A stretch of DNA of 51,282 nucleotides from Desulfobacterales bacterium (GTDB lineage Bacteria > Desulfobacterota > Desulfobacteria > Desulfobacterales > UBA11574): positions 1-51,282 of the forward strand of contig JAJDND010000179.1 of assembly GCA_022340885.1 (NCBI GenBank). Reading direction: 5' to 3'. The stretch's first letter is position 1. Every line of letters begins with the position of its first letter. The position numbers and the translations under genes are program-made. Positions 1 to 8,941 of this stretch are shown in pieces. The notes beneath the pieces were generated by a model. It was not told the DNA's origin, did no database searches, and saw only the letters and a program-made list of their open reading frames with translations.

Positions 1-345
1 ACGATGCGCCGCATCATCCTGCCGCAGGCGATGCGGGTGATCATCCCGCCCACCGGCAACGAGACCATCTCGATGCTCAAGACCACCTCGCTGGTGAGCG
101 TCATCGCGGTCACCGAGCTGCTCTACTCGGTGCAGCTCATCTATTCGGTTAACTACCGCACGATCCCACTGCTCTTAGTGGCTAGCATCTGGTACTTGAT
201 GGTGACGACGCTGTTGTCGATCGGCCAGTTCTACATCGAGCGCCATTTCGGCCGCGGCGCCAGCCGCAGCCTGCCAGCCACCCCGTTGCAAAAAGTCCGC
301 GGTTTCCTTGTCCGTTTCTCCACCGGAGTGTATGGCCATGAATGA
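1..345 (+). CDS. Polar amino-acid ABC transporter permease, C-terminal part
   Basis: The reading frame is open from the first base of the window, so only the last 114 residues of the protein are present. They contain the end of the EAA-type cytoplasmic loop ([15 protein letters not shown]), which docks on the ATPase, followed by a last hydrophobic stretch ([32 protein letters not shown]). This ending is typical of the HisM/GlnP family of inner-membrane permeases for polar amino acids. It overlaps the next gene, its likely ATPase partner, by 8 bp. Third codon positions are strongly G/C, unlike the genes from 1566 onward, so it probably has another origin. The substrate cannot be told from this fragment. 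Confidence 0.85.
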   Translation, partial: TMRRIILPQAMRVIIPPTGNETISMLKTTSLVSVIAVTELLYSVQLIYSVNYRTIPLLLVASIWYLMVTTLLSIGQFYIERHFGRGASRSLPATPLQKVRGFLVRFSTGVYGHE

Positions 346-1135
346 TCGCCCTGCCACCCAAACACCGACGCCATTGACGCCAATGGTCAAGGCCCAGGCG
401 GTATACAAGCGATTCGGTCATATCGAGGTGTTGAAGGGCATATCCCTCGAGGTGCAGCGAGGCGAGGTGGTGTGTCTTCTGGGGGCATCAGGTTCGGGCA
501 AATCGACCTTCCTTCGCTGCATCAATCATCTTGAGAAGATCGACGCCGGCAGACTGTGGGTGGATGGTCACATGGTCGGTTACAAGCAAATGGGCGAGCG
601 CATCCACGAGCTGCGCGACCGCGAGGTCTGCGCCCGTCGTGCCGAGATCGGCATGGTCTTCCAGCGCTTCAATCTCTTCGGCCACATGACGGCGCTGGGA
701 AATGTCATCGAGGCGCCCATCCATGTTCGCAAGATGCCCCGGGAGCAAGCGCTTGACAGCGCCCGCGAGCTGCTGCGTCGCGTTGGCCTGGCCGAGCGCA
801 TGCATTCCTATCCCAGTCAGCTTTCCGGCGGCCAGCAGCAGCGGGTGGCGATCGCCCGGGCGCTGGCGATGCAGCCAAAGCTGATGCTTTTCGACGAGCC
901 CACCTCGGCACTCGACCCCGAGCTCGTGGGCGAGGTGCTCGAGGTGATGAAAACGCTGGCCCAAGAAGGCATGACGATGGTGGTGGTCACCCACGAGATG
1001 GGCTTCGCCCGCGAGGCCGCCGACCGGGTGCTGATGATGGAAGACGGCAAGATCATCGAAGGAGGCACACCCGAGGCCTTCTTCAATAATCCGCGCGAGG
1101 AACGCACACGGCAGTTCCTGTCGAAAATCCTGTAA
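338..1135 (+). CDS. Polar amino-acid ABC transporter ATP-binding protein
   Basis: A 265-residue ABC ATPase that would power uptake of a polar amino acid together with the overlapping permease. The Walker A motif GASGSGKS lies about 50 residues in, the signature LSGGQQQR near residue 166 and Walker [13 protein letters not shown] just after it; an H-loop ([10 protein letters not shown]) follows. The length and the [12 protein letters not shown] segment fit the GlnQ/HisP/OccP family. I prefer the ATG at 338 because GGAG at 325-328 stands 9 bases upstream; an ATG at 332 and a TTG at 308 are also in frame. The G+C-rich codon use matches the permease and differs from the rest of the window. Substrate unknown. 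Confidence 0.9.
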   Translation: MNDRPATQTPTPLTPMVKAQAVYKRFGHIEVLKGISLEVQRGEVVCLLGASGSGKSTFLRCINHLEKIDAGRLWVDGHMVGYKQMGERIHELRDREVCARRAEIGMVFQRFNLFGHMTALGNVIEAPIHVRKMPREQALDSARELLRRVGLAERMHSYPSQLSGGQQQRVAIARALAMQPKLMLFDEPTSALDPELVGEVLEVMKTLAQEGMTMVVVTHEMGFAREAADRVLMMEDGKIIEGGTPEAFFNNPREERTRQFLSKIL

Positions 1136-1565
1136 TTTTCTAATAGTTCACCGGCATAACTTGCGCCATCTGCTTCGCCGAGCGACAGCATTTGTCACAA
1201 AAAAGGGGGTTTGAATTAACCTATTGATTTTACGTTATCAGCCACTCGACTAATCGATACAGTTGGGATGCAATTATGACGGTTAAGACGCCTTAAAATC
1301 CTAATTGTATCAGAGATGCCCATGATCGAAGAAATCAAGATATTTTGAGAATCGATCTCCGGCAAAAGCCGGTATGAAAAAGCCACGCGCCGTCATAAAA
1401 TATGATCATCGGTATGGCGGTTCAATTGAGTTCGTCACGCCGGTATCGTTGGAATGCTCTTGACACAATCGTTGGGAAACCGATAAAATCAGTACACTAA
1501 CCCGGTTGTTTTGGTGCCATTACGGAAAGCAGAACACAAACCATCCCCCTAAACGGAGAAGCAGC
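1136..1565. other. Intergenic region with base-composition change
   Basis: 430 bases without a gene. The first 60 or so remain G+C-rich like the ABC genes; from about 1196 the sequence becomes A/T-rich like the following genes. A short CCGGC-AAAA-GCCGG hairpin lies near 1362-1375 without a T-run. A good promoter for the next gene is listed separately. Confidence 0.6.
1460..1489 (+). promoter_or_regulatory. Sigma70-type promoter for pfp
   Basis: TTGACA at 1460-1465 and TAAAAT at 1484-1489 are separated by 18 bp, close to the sigma70 consensus. The start codon of pfp at 1566 lies 77 bases after the -10 element. Confidence 0.6.
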
Positions 1566-3656
1566 ATGAAAGATAAAGATACCGACTATATTGAGCGTTT
1601 GCTGGAAAATCCCAAGGTTCAAGAGGCGGTCAGCAATAGTAACCGTGAGTTGGTGGAGCGAAGAAGATACGAACCGCCCAAATCCCAAGTGTTTAAAAGC
1701 CGTTATACCCTGCTGAAAGATGTTGATCGTTTTACCTTCAACATTGACAAGGAAGCAAAAAAACAGTTGCCGGACATTATTAATAATAAGGTCCAGTCTA
1801 TCGTCGGTGCGGATTCACCTGAAGAATCCTTTCAAAATTCTTATGACAAAAAACGATGTATCGGCATTGTATTTTCCGGAGGACCGGCTCCCGGTGGTCA
1901 TAATGTGATCGCAGGGCTGTATGACGCTGCAAAAAAGGTGAATTCGGAAACCAAAATTTACGGTTTTTTGCTGGGTCCGGATGGGATCATTGAAAATGAA
2001 GCCATCGAAATAACCGGCCAGGTGGTTGATGCTTATCGTAACCTCGGTGGTTTTACCATGATAAAAACCGGCCGAACGAAAATAGATTCAAAAAAGAAAC
2101 TGGCCCTGTCCAAGGAAACCTGTAAAGCGCTGGGATTGGATGCACTCGTAATCGTGGGGGGAGATGATTCAAATACAAACGCCGCCTTTTTGGCTCAGGA
2201 AATGATTGAGGACGGGATCCAGGTCATTGGCGTTCCCAAAACTATTGATGGCGATATTCAGGTCCGAGATCGAAACGGTCAGATTTTGTGTGCCATGTCC
2301 TTCGGTTTCCACACGGCAGCGAGAGCATTTTCAGGCTCGATCAGTAATCTTTGTACAGACAGCAGTTCAGACGTCAAATACTGGCATATCTGTAAAGTCA
2401 TGGGTCGCGTTGCCAGCCACTTGGCGCTTGAAGTTGCGCTGCAGACCCATGCCAATATGACCTTCATTGGTGAAGAACTTTGCGATTATGTTGATGAAAA
2501 GAGAATCGAAGAAGCGGCAAGAGACCATGTGGTCGATTTCAATGCATACGGAATGACCCTCAGGCATCTGTCGCGGGTGATTTGCGACGGCATCGTCAGA
2601 AGGGCTGCTGTCGGTAAAAACTACGGCGTAATTGTCATTCCGGAAGGAATATTGGAGTTCATCAATGAAATACAGGTTTTTATCATAAAGCTCAACACGA
2701 TCATTGCGGAATATAACAAAACCCATGATACGGATTTCCATTCAGATTTCCCGGTGCTTGAAGATAAACTGGAATATTTGCGAAGAATGGCCAGGCGGTC
2801 CAGAGAAGATAAAAGTTTTTCCGTTTGGAATACGCGGGATGATGATCTGTTTAACGAAATACCGGATTTTTTTCAGGAAGGCCTTCTCACGGAAAGAGAC
2901 AGTCACGGAAATTTTCAGTTTTCCCAGGTTAAAACCGAACAGGTGCTCATGGGATTGGTGAACGACTACCTGAATATGTTGCATGAGGGTGGGGGGTATA
3001 GAATCGGGATCGAAAAATCCTACTACCGAAAGGTGATGAAAAAAGGCGGACTCGATCCGGCGTATTTCGGCCCCATACTTTTTGAAAACTATGAAAAGGA
3101 CTCGTATTTATTGGTCAAACCGTCTATCATCTCCATAAAAACCCTCAAACAGACCCTTGAAAAAGAACAAGCGATTACAGAAGCCCAGGAGATACCCGAA
3201 CCTGTTGCAAAGATTTATAAAAAATCCGTGCCGAAATTCAAGACGCAAATTCATTTTTACGGATATGACGGAAGAGGCAACGATCCCACCCGATTTGATT
3301 GTAACTATACGTATAACCTGGGGTTGACGGTTTTTAGCCTGATTGCCAACGGCGCTACCGGCCAAATGGCGGCCATCAGGAATCTGGAGCAGGATTTTTC
3401 GAAGTGGGAGCCCATCGGAATTCCCATTGGTCCCTTGATGCGCCTGGAAGAAAGAAAAGGCAAACTCGAGCTTGTTTTGGAAAAAAGTCTGGTCGATGTC
3501 AATTCCGCTTCGTTCAACATTGTAAAAGCGTTAAGAGAAAAATGGCTCGCCGCCGTTTCGAGTGATGATAACTACCGGCGACCGGGTCCCATAAGGTTCA
3601 CCGGAGAAAGCGAAGAAGATCGACCCATCACGCTGCTATTGAATGCACTGGGTTAA
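1566..3656 (+). CDS. pfp: Pyrophosphate-dependent 6-phosphofructokinase
   Basis: A 696-residue enzyme that reversibly transfers phosphate between pyrophosphate and fructose 6-phosphate in glycolysis or gluconeogenesis, in the cytoplasm. The phosphofructokinase motifs are clear: SGGPAPGGHN (104-113), GGDDSNT (198-204, with the second Asp that marks PPi use instead of ATP), PKTIDGD (224-230) and MGR (279-281). The length of about 700 residues fits the long PPi-PFK group rather than the 320-residue bacterial PfkA. The ATG at 1566 follows a purine-rich GGAGAAG (1556-1562); an upstream in-frame TTG at 1506 has no ribosome site. The CBS-ACT protein gene starts 21 bases after its stop. PPi use fits energy-limited anaerobes. 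Confidence 0.93.
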   Translation: MKDKDTDYIERLLENPKVQEAVSNSNRELVERRRYEPPKSQVFKSRYTLLKDVDRFTFNIDKEAKKQLPDIINNKVQSIVGADSPEESFQNSYDKKRCIGIVFSGGPAPGGHNVIAGLYDAAKKVNSETKIYGFLLGPDGIIENEAIEITGQVVDAYRNLGGFTMIKTGRTKIDSKKKLALSKETCKALGLDALVIVGGDDSNTNAAFLAQEMIEDGIQVIGVPKTIDGDIQVRDRNGQILCAMSFGFHTAARAFSGSISNLCTDSSSDVKYWHICKVMGRVASHLALEVALQTHANMTFIGEELCDYVDEKRIEEAARDHVVDFNAYGMTLRHLSRVICDGIVRRAAVGKNYGVIVIPEGILEFINEIQVFIIKLNTIIAEYNKTHDTDFHSDFPVLEDKLEYLRRMARRSREDKSFSVWNTRDDDLFNEIPDFFQEGLLTERDSHGNFQFSQVKTEQVLMGLVNDYLNMLHEGGGYRIGIEKSYYRKVMKKGGLDPAYFGPILFENYEKDSYLLVKPSIISIKTLKQTLEKEQAITEAQEIPEPVAKIYKKSVPKFKTQIHFYGYDGRGNDPTRFDCNYTYNLGLTVFSLIANGATGQMAAIRNLEQDFSKWEPIGIPIGPLMRLEERKGKLELVLEKSLVDVNSASFNIVKALREKWLAAVSSDDNYRRPGPIRFTGESEEDRPITLLLNALG

Positions 3657-3677
3657 TTTTTTTCCTACAAGGAAGAT

Positions 3678-4286
3678 ATGATGAAAATAAATTCAATAAT
3701 GGTTCCTGATCCTATTACCATAACCGAAAACGCTTCCATACAGGAGGCCATTGAGGTGATGAAGATCAATTCGATCAGGCATCTTCCGGTGGTTTCAAAA
3801 GGAAACAAGCTCGAAGGTTTTATTACGCTTGCGGATTTAAAGCAGGGTCTCATTCCTTCCATGATCGGTGAGTTGACGCTGACGGATTTGATCATCAAGA
3901 ATCCCATTGTGGTAGGGCCCAATGACGACATCGAAGTGGCGGCTCAATTGATATACAAGCATAAAATCGGGGGCATGCCCGTGGTGAAAAACCATAAACT
4001 GGTGGGCATTATTACGGCTACGGATATCCTCCGGACGTTCATCGATATGATGGGTTTTCTCAATGCCAGTTCACGGATCGATCTGGTGGTGGGGGATAAA
4101 CCCGGATCTTTTAAAAATGTACTGCAAATTATCAACGAGAACGGCGGGGACATCATCAATGTCGGGATGACGGCGCAAAAACCGAGCAAAAGAGAATATT
4201 ACTTTCGGCTTTCCCCCTGCAATACGGAGGTTATCCGGCAAGCCCTTGAAAAAGACGGATACCGGGTTCTTAACGCAATGGACTGA
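3678..4286 (+). CDS. CBS-CBS-ACT domain protein
   Basis: A 202-residue soluble protein with two CBS domains (about residues 1-58 and 66-122, each with the conserved start MVPDPITI or IKNPIVV and the H/GG-x-PVV core) and an ACT-type domain (about 132-200, beginning IDLVVGDKPGSFKNVLQIINENGGDI). CBS pairs bind adenine nucleotides and ACT domains bind small molecules such as amino acids, so this is probably a ligand-sensing regulator. It resembles AcuB-type proteins, but no acuA or acuC neighbour is present. A ribosome site AAGGAAG stands just before the ATG pair. It probably shares a transcript with pfp, which hints at energy-state control, but that link is inference. Confidence 0.85.
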   Translation: MMKINSIMVPDPITITENASIQEAIEVMKINSIRHLPVVSKGNKLEGFITLADLKQGLIPSMIGELTLTDLIIKNPIVVGPNDDIEVAAQLIYKHKIGGMPVVKNHKLVGIITATDILRTFIDMMGFLNASSRIDLVVGDKPGSFKNVLQIINENGGDIINVGMTAQKPSKREYYFRLSPCNTEVIRQALEKDGYRVLNAMD

Positions 4287-4389
4287 ATCCGGTAAACGTA
4301 AAGAGAAAAGAGAAAACAGGAAAGCGTATAAATAATATCACGAATTGATTGCTCATATTGGTGCTTGAGAATCTGCCGGTCCGCCTGGG

Positions 4390-5364
4390 TCACGCCCTTA
4401 ATTCTTCTGCGGCCTCAAGGGCAAAATACGTCAGGATCATGTCGGCACCGGCCCGTCTAATGGCAATAAGGGTTTCCATCATGACTCTTTTTCCGTCCAC
4501 CCATCCCATTTTTTCGGCAGCCTTGACCATGGCAAATTCACCGCTGACATTGTAGGCTGCCAAAGGAAGATCGATTTCCTCCCGGATGAGATGGATGATG
4601 TCCAGATAGGGCAAGGCGGGCTTTACCATGATGATGTCCGCGCCTTCTTCGATGTCCAGGATCACCTCGCGAACCGCTTCCAATGCATTGGCGGGATCCA
4701 TTTGATAGGTCCGCCGATCTCCGAACTTCGGGGCGGAATGTGCGGCATCACGAAAGGGCCCGTAAAATGCACTACAGTACTTGGCTGCATATGAGAGTAT
4801 GGGAACGTTGATGAGATCGTTTTCATCCAGGATATTTCGGATTTCAGCGACACGGCCGTCCATCATATCGGAAGGCGCGACCATATCGGCACCGGCCCGG
4901 GCATGAGAAAGAGCGGTTTTGGCCAGCAGGTCCAAAGAGGCGTCGTTGTCGATCATATCCCCCTCCACAACGCCGCAATGGCCATGATCGGTATATTGGC
5001 ACAGGCAGACATCGGTAATGACGGCAAGATCCGGTATTTTGTCTTTCAAAGCGCGTGTTGCATTTTGAACGATGCCGTTTTTATCATAAGCGCCGGTGGC
5101 AAGCGGATCTTTCTTTTCCGGTATGCCAAACAACATTACTGCCGGAATGCCGAGTTCATGGGCTTTTGAGGCCGCTTTGACAAGATTGTCGATGGAAAGC
5201 TGATAATGCCCGGGCATTGAATCGATTGGGTTTTTCACTCCCTTGCCGTTGATGGCAAAGAGCGGAAGAATGAGATCATCTGTTGAAAGTTTGGTTTCGC
5301 GTATCATTCGGCGAAATGCGGCGTTTTGTCGCAACCGTCTCGGTCTGTAATCGGGAAACAGCAT
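4390..5364 (-). CDS. hemB: Delta-aminolevulinic acid dehydratase (porphobilinogen synthase)
   Basis: A 324-residue cytoplasmic enzyme that condenses two 5-aminolevulinate molecules to porphobilinogen, the second common step of tetrapyrrole synthesis. The two Schiff-base lysines are in SYAAKYCSAFYGPFRDA (K195) and IIMVKPALPYLD (K248). The segment DVCLCQYTDHGHCG holds three cysteines (120, 122, 130), so this is the zinc-cysteine type. GAGGGTG stands just before the ATG. It lies downstream of ahbC on the same strand, after a 187-base spacer carrying a long inverted repeat. The pairing with ahbC fits the siroheme-dependent heme route of sulfate reducers. Confidence 0.95.
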   Translation of the reverse strand: MLFPDYRPRRLRQNAAFRRMIRETKLSTDDLILPLFAINGKGVKNPIDSMPGHYQLSIDNLVKAASKAHELGIPAVMLFGIPEKKDPLATGAYDKNGIVQNATRALKDKIPDLAVITDVCLCQYTDHGHCGVVEGDMIDNDASLDLLAKTALSHARAGADMVAPSDMMDGRVAEIRNILDENDLINVPILSYAAKYCSAFYGPFRDAAHSAPKFGDRRTYQMDPANALEAVREVILDIEEGADIIMVKPALPYLDIIHLIREEIDLPLAAYNVSGEFAMVKAAEKMGWVDGKRVMMETLIAIRRAGADMILTYFALEAAEELRA

Positions 5365-5417
5365 CTTGGCACCCTCACTGTGAATATTATGGAGTTTAGT
5401 GAAAAAATAAAAAAATA

Positions 5418-5500
5418 ATCACGAAAGCGCGAAAGAACGAAAGCACGAAGTAATAAATATACTTCTTTTTCGTGTTTTTATAATTTCGTGCTTTCGTGAT
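5418..5500. repeat. Imperfect inverted repeat of 8-bp units between ahbC and hemB
   Basis: The left arm (5418-5452) consists of tandem CGAAAGNN units (cgaaagcg, cgaaagaa, cgaaagca) and the right arm (5460-5500) is its approximate reverse complement. The outermost 11 bases, ATCACGAAAGC, pair exactly. A transcript through it could fold into a long hairpin, but no clean T-run follows on the coding strand. Function unknown. Confidence 0.7.
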
Positions 5501-5551
5501 AAAACTTCGTTCTTTACGATTTGTACGGCTTGGTATTCTATCATTTCAATA

Positions 5552-6730
5552 CTAAGATATTTCTTCGTCTGTTAGATAACAGGCCGGGTCCGGCGCCCAG
5601 ACATCGCCTGTGACGGCTTCGGACCGCACCCTGAAGTTCCCGGCGCAAATATCGAGCCACCGGCATGCCGCACATCTGCCTTTGGCGTATTTTTTTTTCT
5701 CTTTGAGTTTTCTCATCAGCGGATCCGAAGTGTCGGTCCAAATTTCGGAAAAGGGTCTGTTCTTGATGTTGCCGAAACTGTAATGGCGCCAGAATTGGTC
5801 GGCGTACACTTCGCCATCCCAGCCCACGCAGCCGATGCCGATACCGGAACTGTTTCCTTCGTTCATTTCGAGAAGTTCAAGCACTTCACGGGCACGGTCC
5901 GGGTTTTCTCTGAGAAGCCGCATGTAAAGGTAGGGGCCGTCGGCATGATTATCGACGGTCAACACCTCTTTGGGATGATTTCGATTATAAAGCTCTCTGG
6001 TCAGATCCATGATCAAATCGACAGCTTTTCGGGTTTCTTCATGGGAGAGATCTTCTTTTACGAGTTCTGATCCGCGGCCTGCATATACCAGGTGATAAAA
6101 GCATATCCTGGGAATATCCATTTCTTCAAGGAGCTTGAACATTTCTGGAATCTGATGGGCATTTTGCTTGTTGATTGTAAAGCGAAGACCGACCTTTATA
6201 CCAGCGTTTTTACAGCTTTCAATCCCTTTCAACGCCGAAACAAAAGCGCCCCGAACGGCTCTGAAGCGGTCGTTAATCGCTTCCATTCCATCGAGGCTGA
6301 TGCCGACGTATGACAGTCCGATATCGTTTAGCCTTTGAGCGATCTGAGGGGTTATCAAGGTCCCGTTGCTTGATAAAACGGCTCTCATCCCTTTTTTGAC
6401 GGCGTAAGACGCCAATTCCGGTAGATCTTTTCGGACCAGTGGTTCACCGCCTGAAAACAAAATTACAGGTACGCCAAATCCTGAAAGATCGTCGATCAAA
6501 TCTTTGCCTTCACTTAGGGAAAGATCACTATCTGAACCAATATCTTTCGCGTGAGCATAACAATGAATACACTTGAGGTTGCATTGCCGGGTCATGTTCC
6601 AGACAACCACCGGCCGCTTATCGCTGGAAAACTGAAGAAGATGTGACGGAAGCTTGGCGGACATTCGTCCATAACGCAATGCATCGGATGGCTCTACGGT
6701 GCCGCAATACAACTTTGATATTCCGATCAT
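5552..6730 (-). CDS. ahbC: Radical SAM 12,18-didecarboxysiroheme deacetylase, AhbC type
   Basis: A 392-residue radical SAM/SPASM-like protein. The [4Fe-4S] motif CNLKCIHC is at C50, C54 and C57 and the glycine-rich SGGEPL follows. The C-terminal part has further cysteines (CVGWDGEVYADQFWRHYSFGN, CAACRWLDICAGN, CYL) typical of the NirJ/AhbC group for auxiliary cluster binding. In the alternative heme pathway AhbC removes two acetate side chains from didecarboxysiroheme, giving iron-coproporphyrin III. The N-terminus and the neighbouring hemB favour AhbC over AhbD or NirJ; this part rests on family knowledge. Its start overlaps the stop of the ClpX-like gene by 4 bp (ATGA), implying coupled translation. 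Confidence 0.82.
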   Translation of the reverse strand: MIGISKLYCGTVEPSDALRYGRMSAKLPSHLLQFSSDKRPVVVWNMTRQCNLKCIHCYAHAKDIGSDSDLSLSEGKDLIDDLSGFGVPVILFSGGEPLVRKDLPELASYAVKKGMRAVLSSNGTLITPQIAQRLNDIGLSYVGISLDGMEAINDRFRAVRGAFVSALKGIESCKNAGIKVGLRFTINKQNAHQIPEMFKLLEEMDIPRICFYHLVYAGRGSELVKEDLSHEETRKAVDLIMDLTRELYNRNHPKEVLTVDNHADGPYLYMRLLRENPDRAREVLELLEMNEGNSSGIGIGCVGWDGEVYADQFWRHYSFGNIKNRPFSEIWTDTSDPLMRKLKEKKKYAKGRCAACRWLDICAGNFRVRSEAVTGDVWAPDPACYLTDEEIS

Positions 6731-8511
6731 TTTAATTTTTCTCGGTCACCGGGATTAACAGCGGGCAGGCTCAACTCATCTTTTATAAGATTACTGATAA
6801 ATGCTTCGGGGTTCATCAACGCGTATTTGGTAATAAAAAATCGGTGCTTACCTGTTTTTTCCCTGACAAGTTTTAGCCCGTATTCAAAATCTGCAGACAG
6901 TTTTTCGTAAAGTTCTCCAAGGTCATGGGTGGATTTTTCAAACTGATCAATAATGAAATCGACGGCATCATCTTCCATGACAATGTTAATGTCATGGTTT
7001 TTGAAAAAATACAATTCAATCTTCTTTATGTCGTCATAAAAAGTTTTGATCTTTTTAATGGCTTTTTCGATATCCATCATGTGATTGGCATAGTAAGAAG
7101 CCACAATATCGATTCGCGACGCCGTCAACGTCAGGCCATATTTTTCCGCCAGATTTTTTTTGTTGGCGTTCAGATAAGTCTTGATATATTCTTTTTCTTC
7201 AAAAAACAATTTCTCATAAGTTTCATTGAGCGCATCGACGTCCGACAGCGCCATCATTTTCTTGAGCGTCCCGTCAGGATCCTCAACAGCAGTGCCGGTC
7301 ACCGGGAATTTACGGATTTGGCTCGACGGCAGTTTCTTCTCGAATACCAAAAGGGCTTTTTCGACGGCACTGACAAGCCCCCTGGCACCGGTATTTTCCT
7401 GAAAGGCGTTTTTTGCCAGTATTCGAAGGGCTTTGTCTTCAAATTTTATATCTATACCATACGCCGCAAAGTCGAGCTTTTTGCCCAGAATGATGGGATT
7501 GCTGGGATTTTTCAGAATTTCGAAGAGATCATCTTCCGTCAATTTTTCAAAGACGGCTCTGACCGGGAGGCGACCCACAAATTCAGATTCGAACCCGAAT
7601 TCTATGAGATCTTCCGCCTTTGCCTGGCTAATAATCTCGATGTTTTCTTCCGGCGTTTTAAGGGTTGCGCCGAAGCCGATCCCCTGAGCTGCAATTCGTT
7701 GTTTGACAATCCGGGCCAAATCTCCAAAAGCGCCGCTCATAATAAAGAGAATATTGCCGGTATTGACCGATCGTTTATCTCTTTTTCCTGTTTTCCGAAA
7801 GCGTTCGATTTCCTGAATCATTGAAATGGGATCATGGGGTACTTTTAAATCGACGTCGGTTTCTTCCATGGGCTTGAGGAGCGCACGCTGAACGCCGGAC
7901 CGCGACACATCAGCGCCGATAATAGTTCGGCTTGATGCGATTTTATCAATTTCATCGATGTAGATGATCCCGTATTGAGCAAATTCTATATCGTCGTCTG
8001 CTTCCCTCACAAGGTCTCGCACTAGATCTTCGACATCGCCCCCCACATAACCGGTTTCGCTGAATTTCGTGGCATCTCCTTTGACAAAAGGGACATTGAT
8101 TTTTTGGGCGATCAATTTAATGATATATGTTTTGCCAACGCCGGTCGGTCCGAACATTAGAATATTGTTTTTGATACGTCCGACCATGTCATCGGCGCCA
8201 TCCGATGCCGTTTCAGCCCGTTTTATACGGTTGAAATGCGTGCATATTTTTGTCGACAGTATCGCTTTTGCGCTTTCTTGCTTGACGATATATTGGTCGA
8301 GGTATGAAATCATTTCTTCGGGTTTTAAATCAAAATTAATCTTCTTTGCCCGTTTGGTTGATTTTTCCTCTTTTTCGTTGGAGGTTTTATGGGGCAATGC
8401 CATGGGGGTCACCATCTTGACGCTGCCTCCGAATTTCTTCGCCAAAAAATCGCCGATTTCTTTTTCGATTTCTTTTGGATTTGGTAATTTTTCGTTATGT
8501 TCTTTCATCAT
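6727..8511 (-). CDS. ClpX-like AAA+ ATPase with long C-terminal extension
   Basis: A 594-residue AAA+ unfoldase-like protein. Walker A GPTGVGKT (121-128), pore loop GYVG (154-157), Walker B IIYIDEIDK (182-190), the ClpP-docking loop GIGFGA (277-282), the arginine finger in FVGRLPV (about 311-317) and sensor 2 in TGARGL are all present as in ClpX. It lacks the N-terminal zinc-binding domain: the first 60 residues have no cysteines and are charged. Its last 200 residues are a lysine-rich, helical extension (NETYEKLFFEEKEYIKTYLNANKKN and onward) not found in ClpX. The IGF loop suggests it can still dock on ClpP. It is translationally coupled to ahbC, so a role in handling heme-pathway or iron-sulfur proteins is possible but unproven. 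Confidence 0.85.
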   Translation of the reverse strand: MMKEHNEKLPNPKEIEKEIGDFLAKKFGGSVKMVTPMALPHKTSNEKEEKSTKRAKKINFDLKPEEMISYLDQYIVKQESAKAILSTKICTHFNRIKRAETASDGADDMVGRIKNNILMFGPTGVGKTYIIKLIAQKINVPFVKGDATKFSETGYVGGDVEDLVRDLVREADDDIEFAQYGIIYIDEIDKIASSRTIIGADVSRSGVQRALLKPMEETDVDLKVPHDPISMIQEIERFRKTGKRDKRSVNTGNILFIMSGAFGDLARIVKQRIAAQGIGFGATLKTPEENIEIISQAKAEDLIEFGFESEFVGRLPVRAVFEKLTEDDLFEILKNPSNPIILGKKLDFAAYGIDIKFEDKALRILAKNAFQENTGARGLVSAVEKALLVFEKKLPSSQIRKFPVTGTAVEDPDGTLKKMMALSDVDALNETYEKLFFEEKEYIKTYLNANKKNLAEKYGLTLTASRIDIVASYYANHMMDIEKAIKKIKTFYDDIKKIELYFFKNHDINIVMEDDAVDFIIDQFEKSTHDLGELYEKLSADFEYGLKLVREKTGKHRFFITKYALMNPEAFISNLIKDELSLPAVNPGDREKLK

Positions 8512-8941
8512 TCGATATTACGCTTACATGTTGTTGGTTAAAAATTATTCATTTTATGAAATATAATCACGCCTCGTGGAAAATGCAAGGTGGAAAAGGC
8601 GGTTGCCATGAAGAGGTTGTTTCAAGATAAAGAGGTCGAGATTTTTTAAAACCCCCACCTTTATTGTCTGAACGGATAACGCTTTATTCTTGTCGAACAA
8701 ACCGTGTGTTTTTCGCTCGGATGCAAGTTCAACGTTGTTATAGTCACAAAAAAAATATCTGTTTTATTTTCTAGGTGCCGGAAGGAAAAACCGGTTTTCC
8801 AACAGTGTGAAGCACATTCGAAAGATGTGACAGTTCGTCTTGAAGCCCTTTAAATAATGAAATTCCGCCGTAAATTCTATGCGTTTTTTTCACATTGTGA
8901 ATTATGTTACATAATGTGGGCCGGGAAACCGCAGGTGCGTC
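8512..8941. other. Intergenic region between smpB and the ClpX-like gene
   Basis: 430 A/T-rich bases. I found no convincing gene; the longest small frames are under 25 codons. tmRNA is often near smpB, but the typical tmRNA ends and tag sequence are not seen. It contains an imperfect palindrome at 8891-8918 (listed separately) and a smaller GGAAAAACC/GGTTTTCC inverted repeat near 8784-8800. Confidence 0.5.
8891..8918. promoter_or_regulatory. CRP/FNR-family-like palindrome (candidate)
   Basis: A 28-bp imperfect palindrome with outer arms CACATT/AATGTG and a core TGTGA-N6-TTACA, one base off the CRP/HcpR half-site spacing TGTGA-N6-TCACA. It lies downstream of smpB and 380 bases upstream of the ClpX-like gene. 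A terminator is unlikely, as neither strand has T residues after the hairpin. Which gene it would control is unclear. Confidence 0.25.

Noticed and set aside
6925-7824. 299-codon frame on the plus strand
   Set aside because: It lies wholly antisense to the ClpX-like gene, whose motifs are clear, and has no family motif or ribosome site.
8891-8918. Rho-independent terminator of smpB
   Set aside because: On the smpB strand the hairpin is followed by A residues, and on the other strand the T's precede it.
8512-8941. tmRNA gene beside smpB
   Set aside because: No tRNA-like 5' and 3' ends, no T-arm motif and no recognisable tag frame on either strand.
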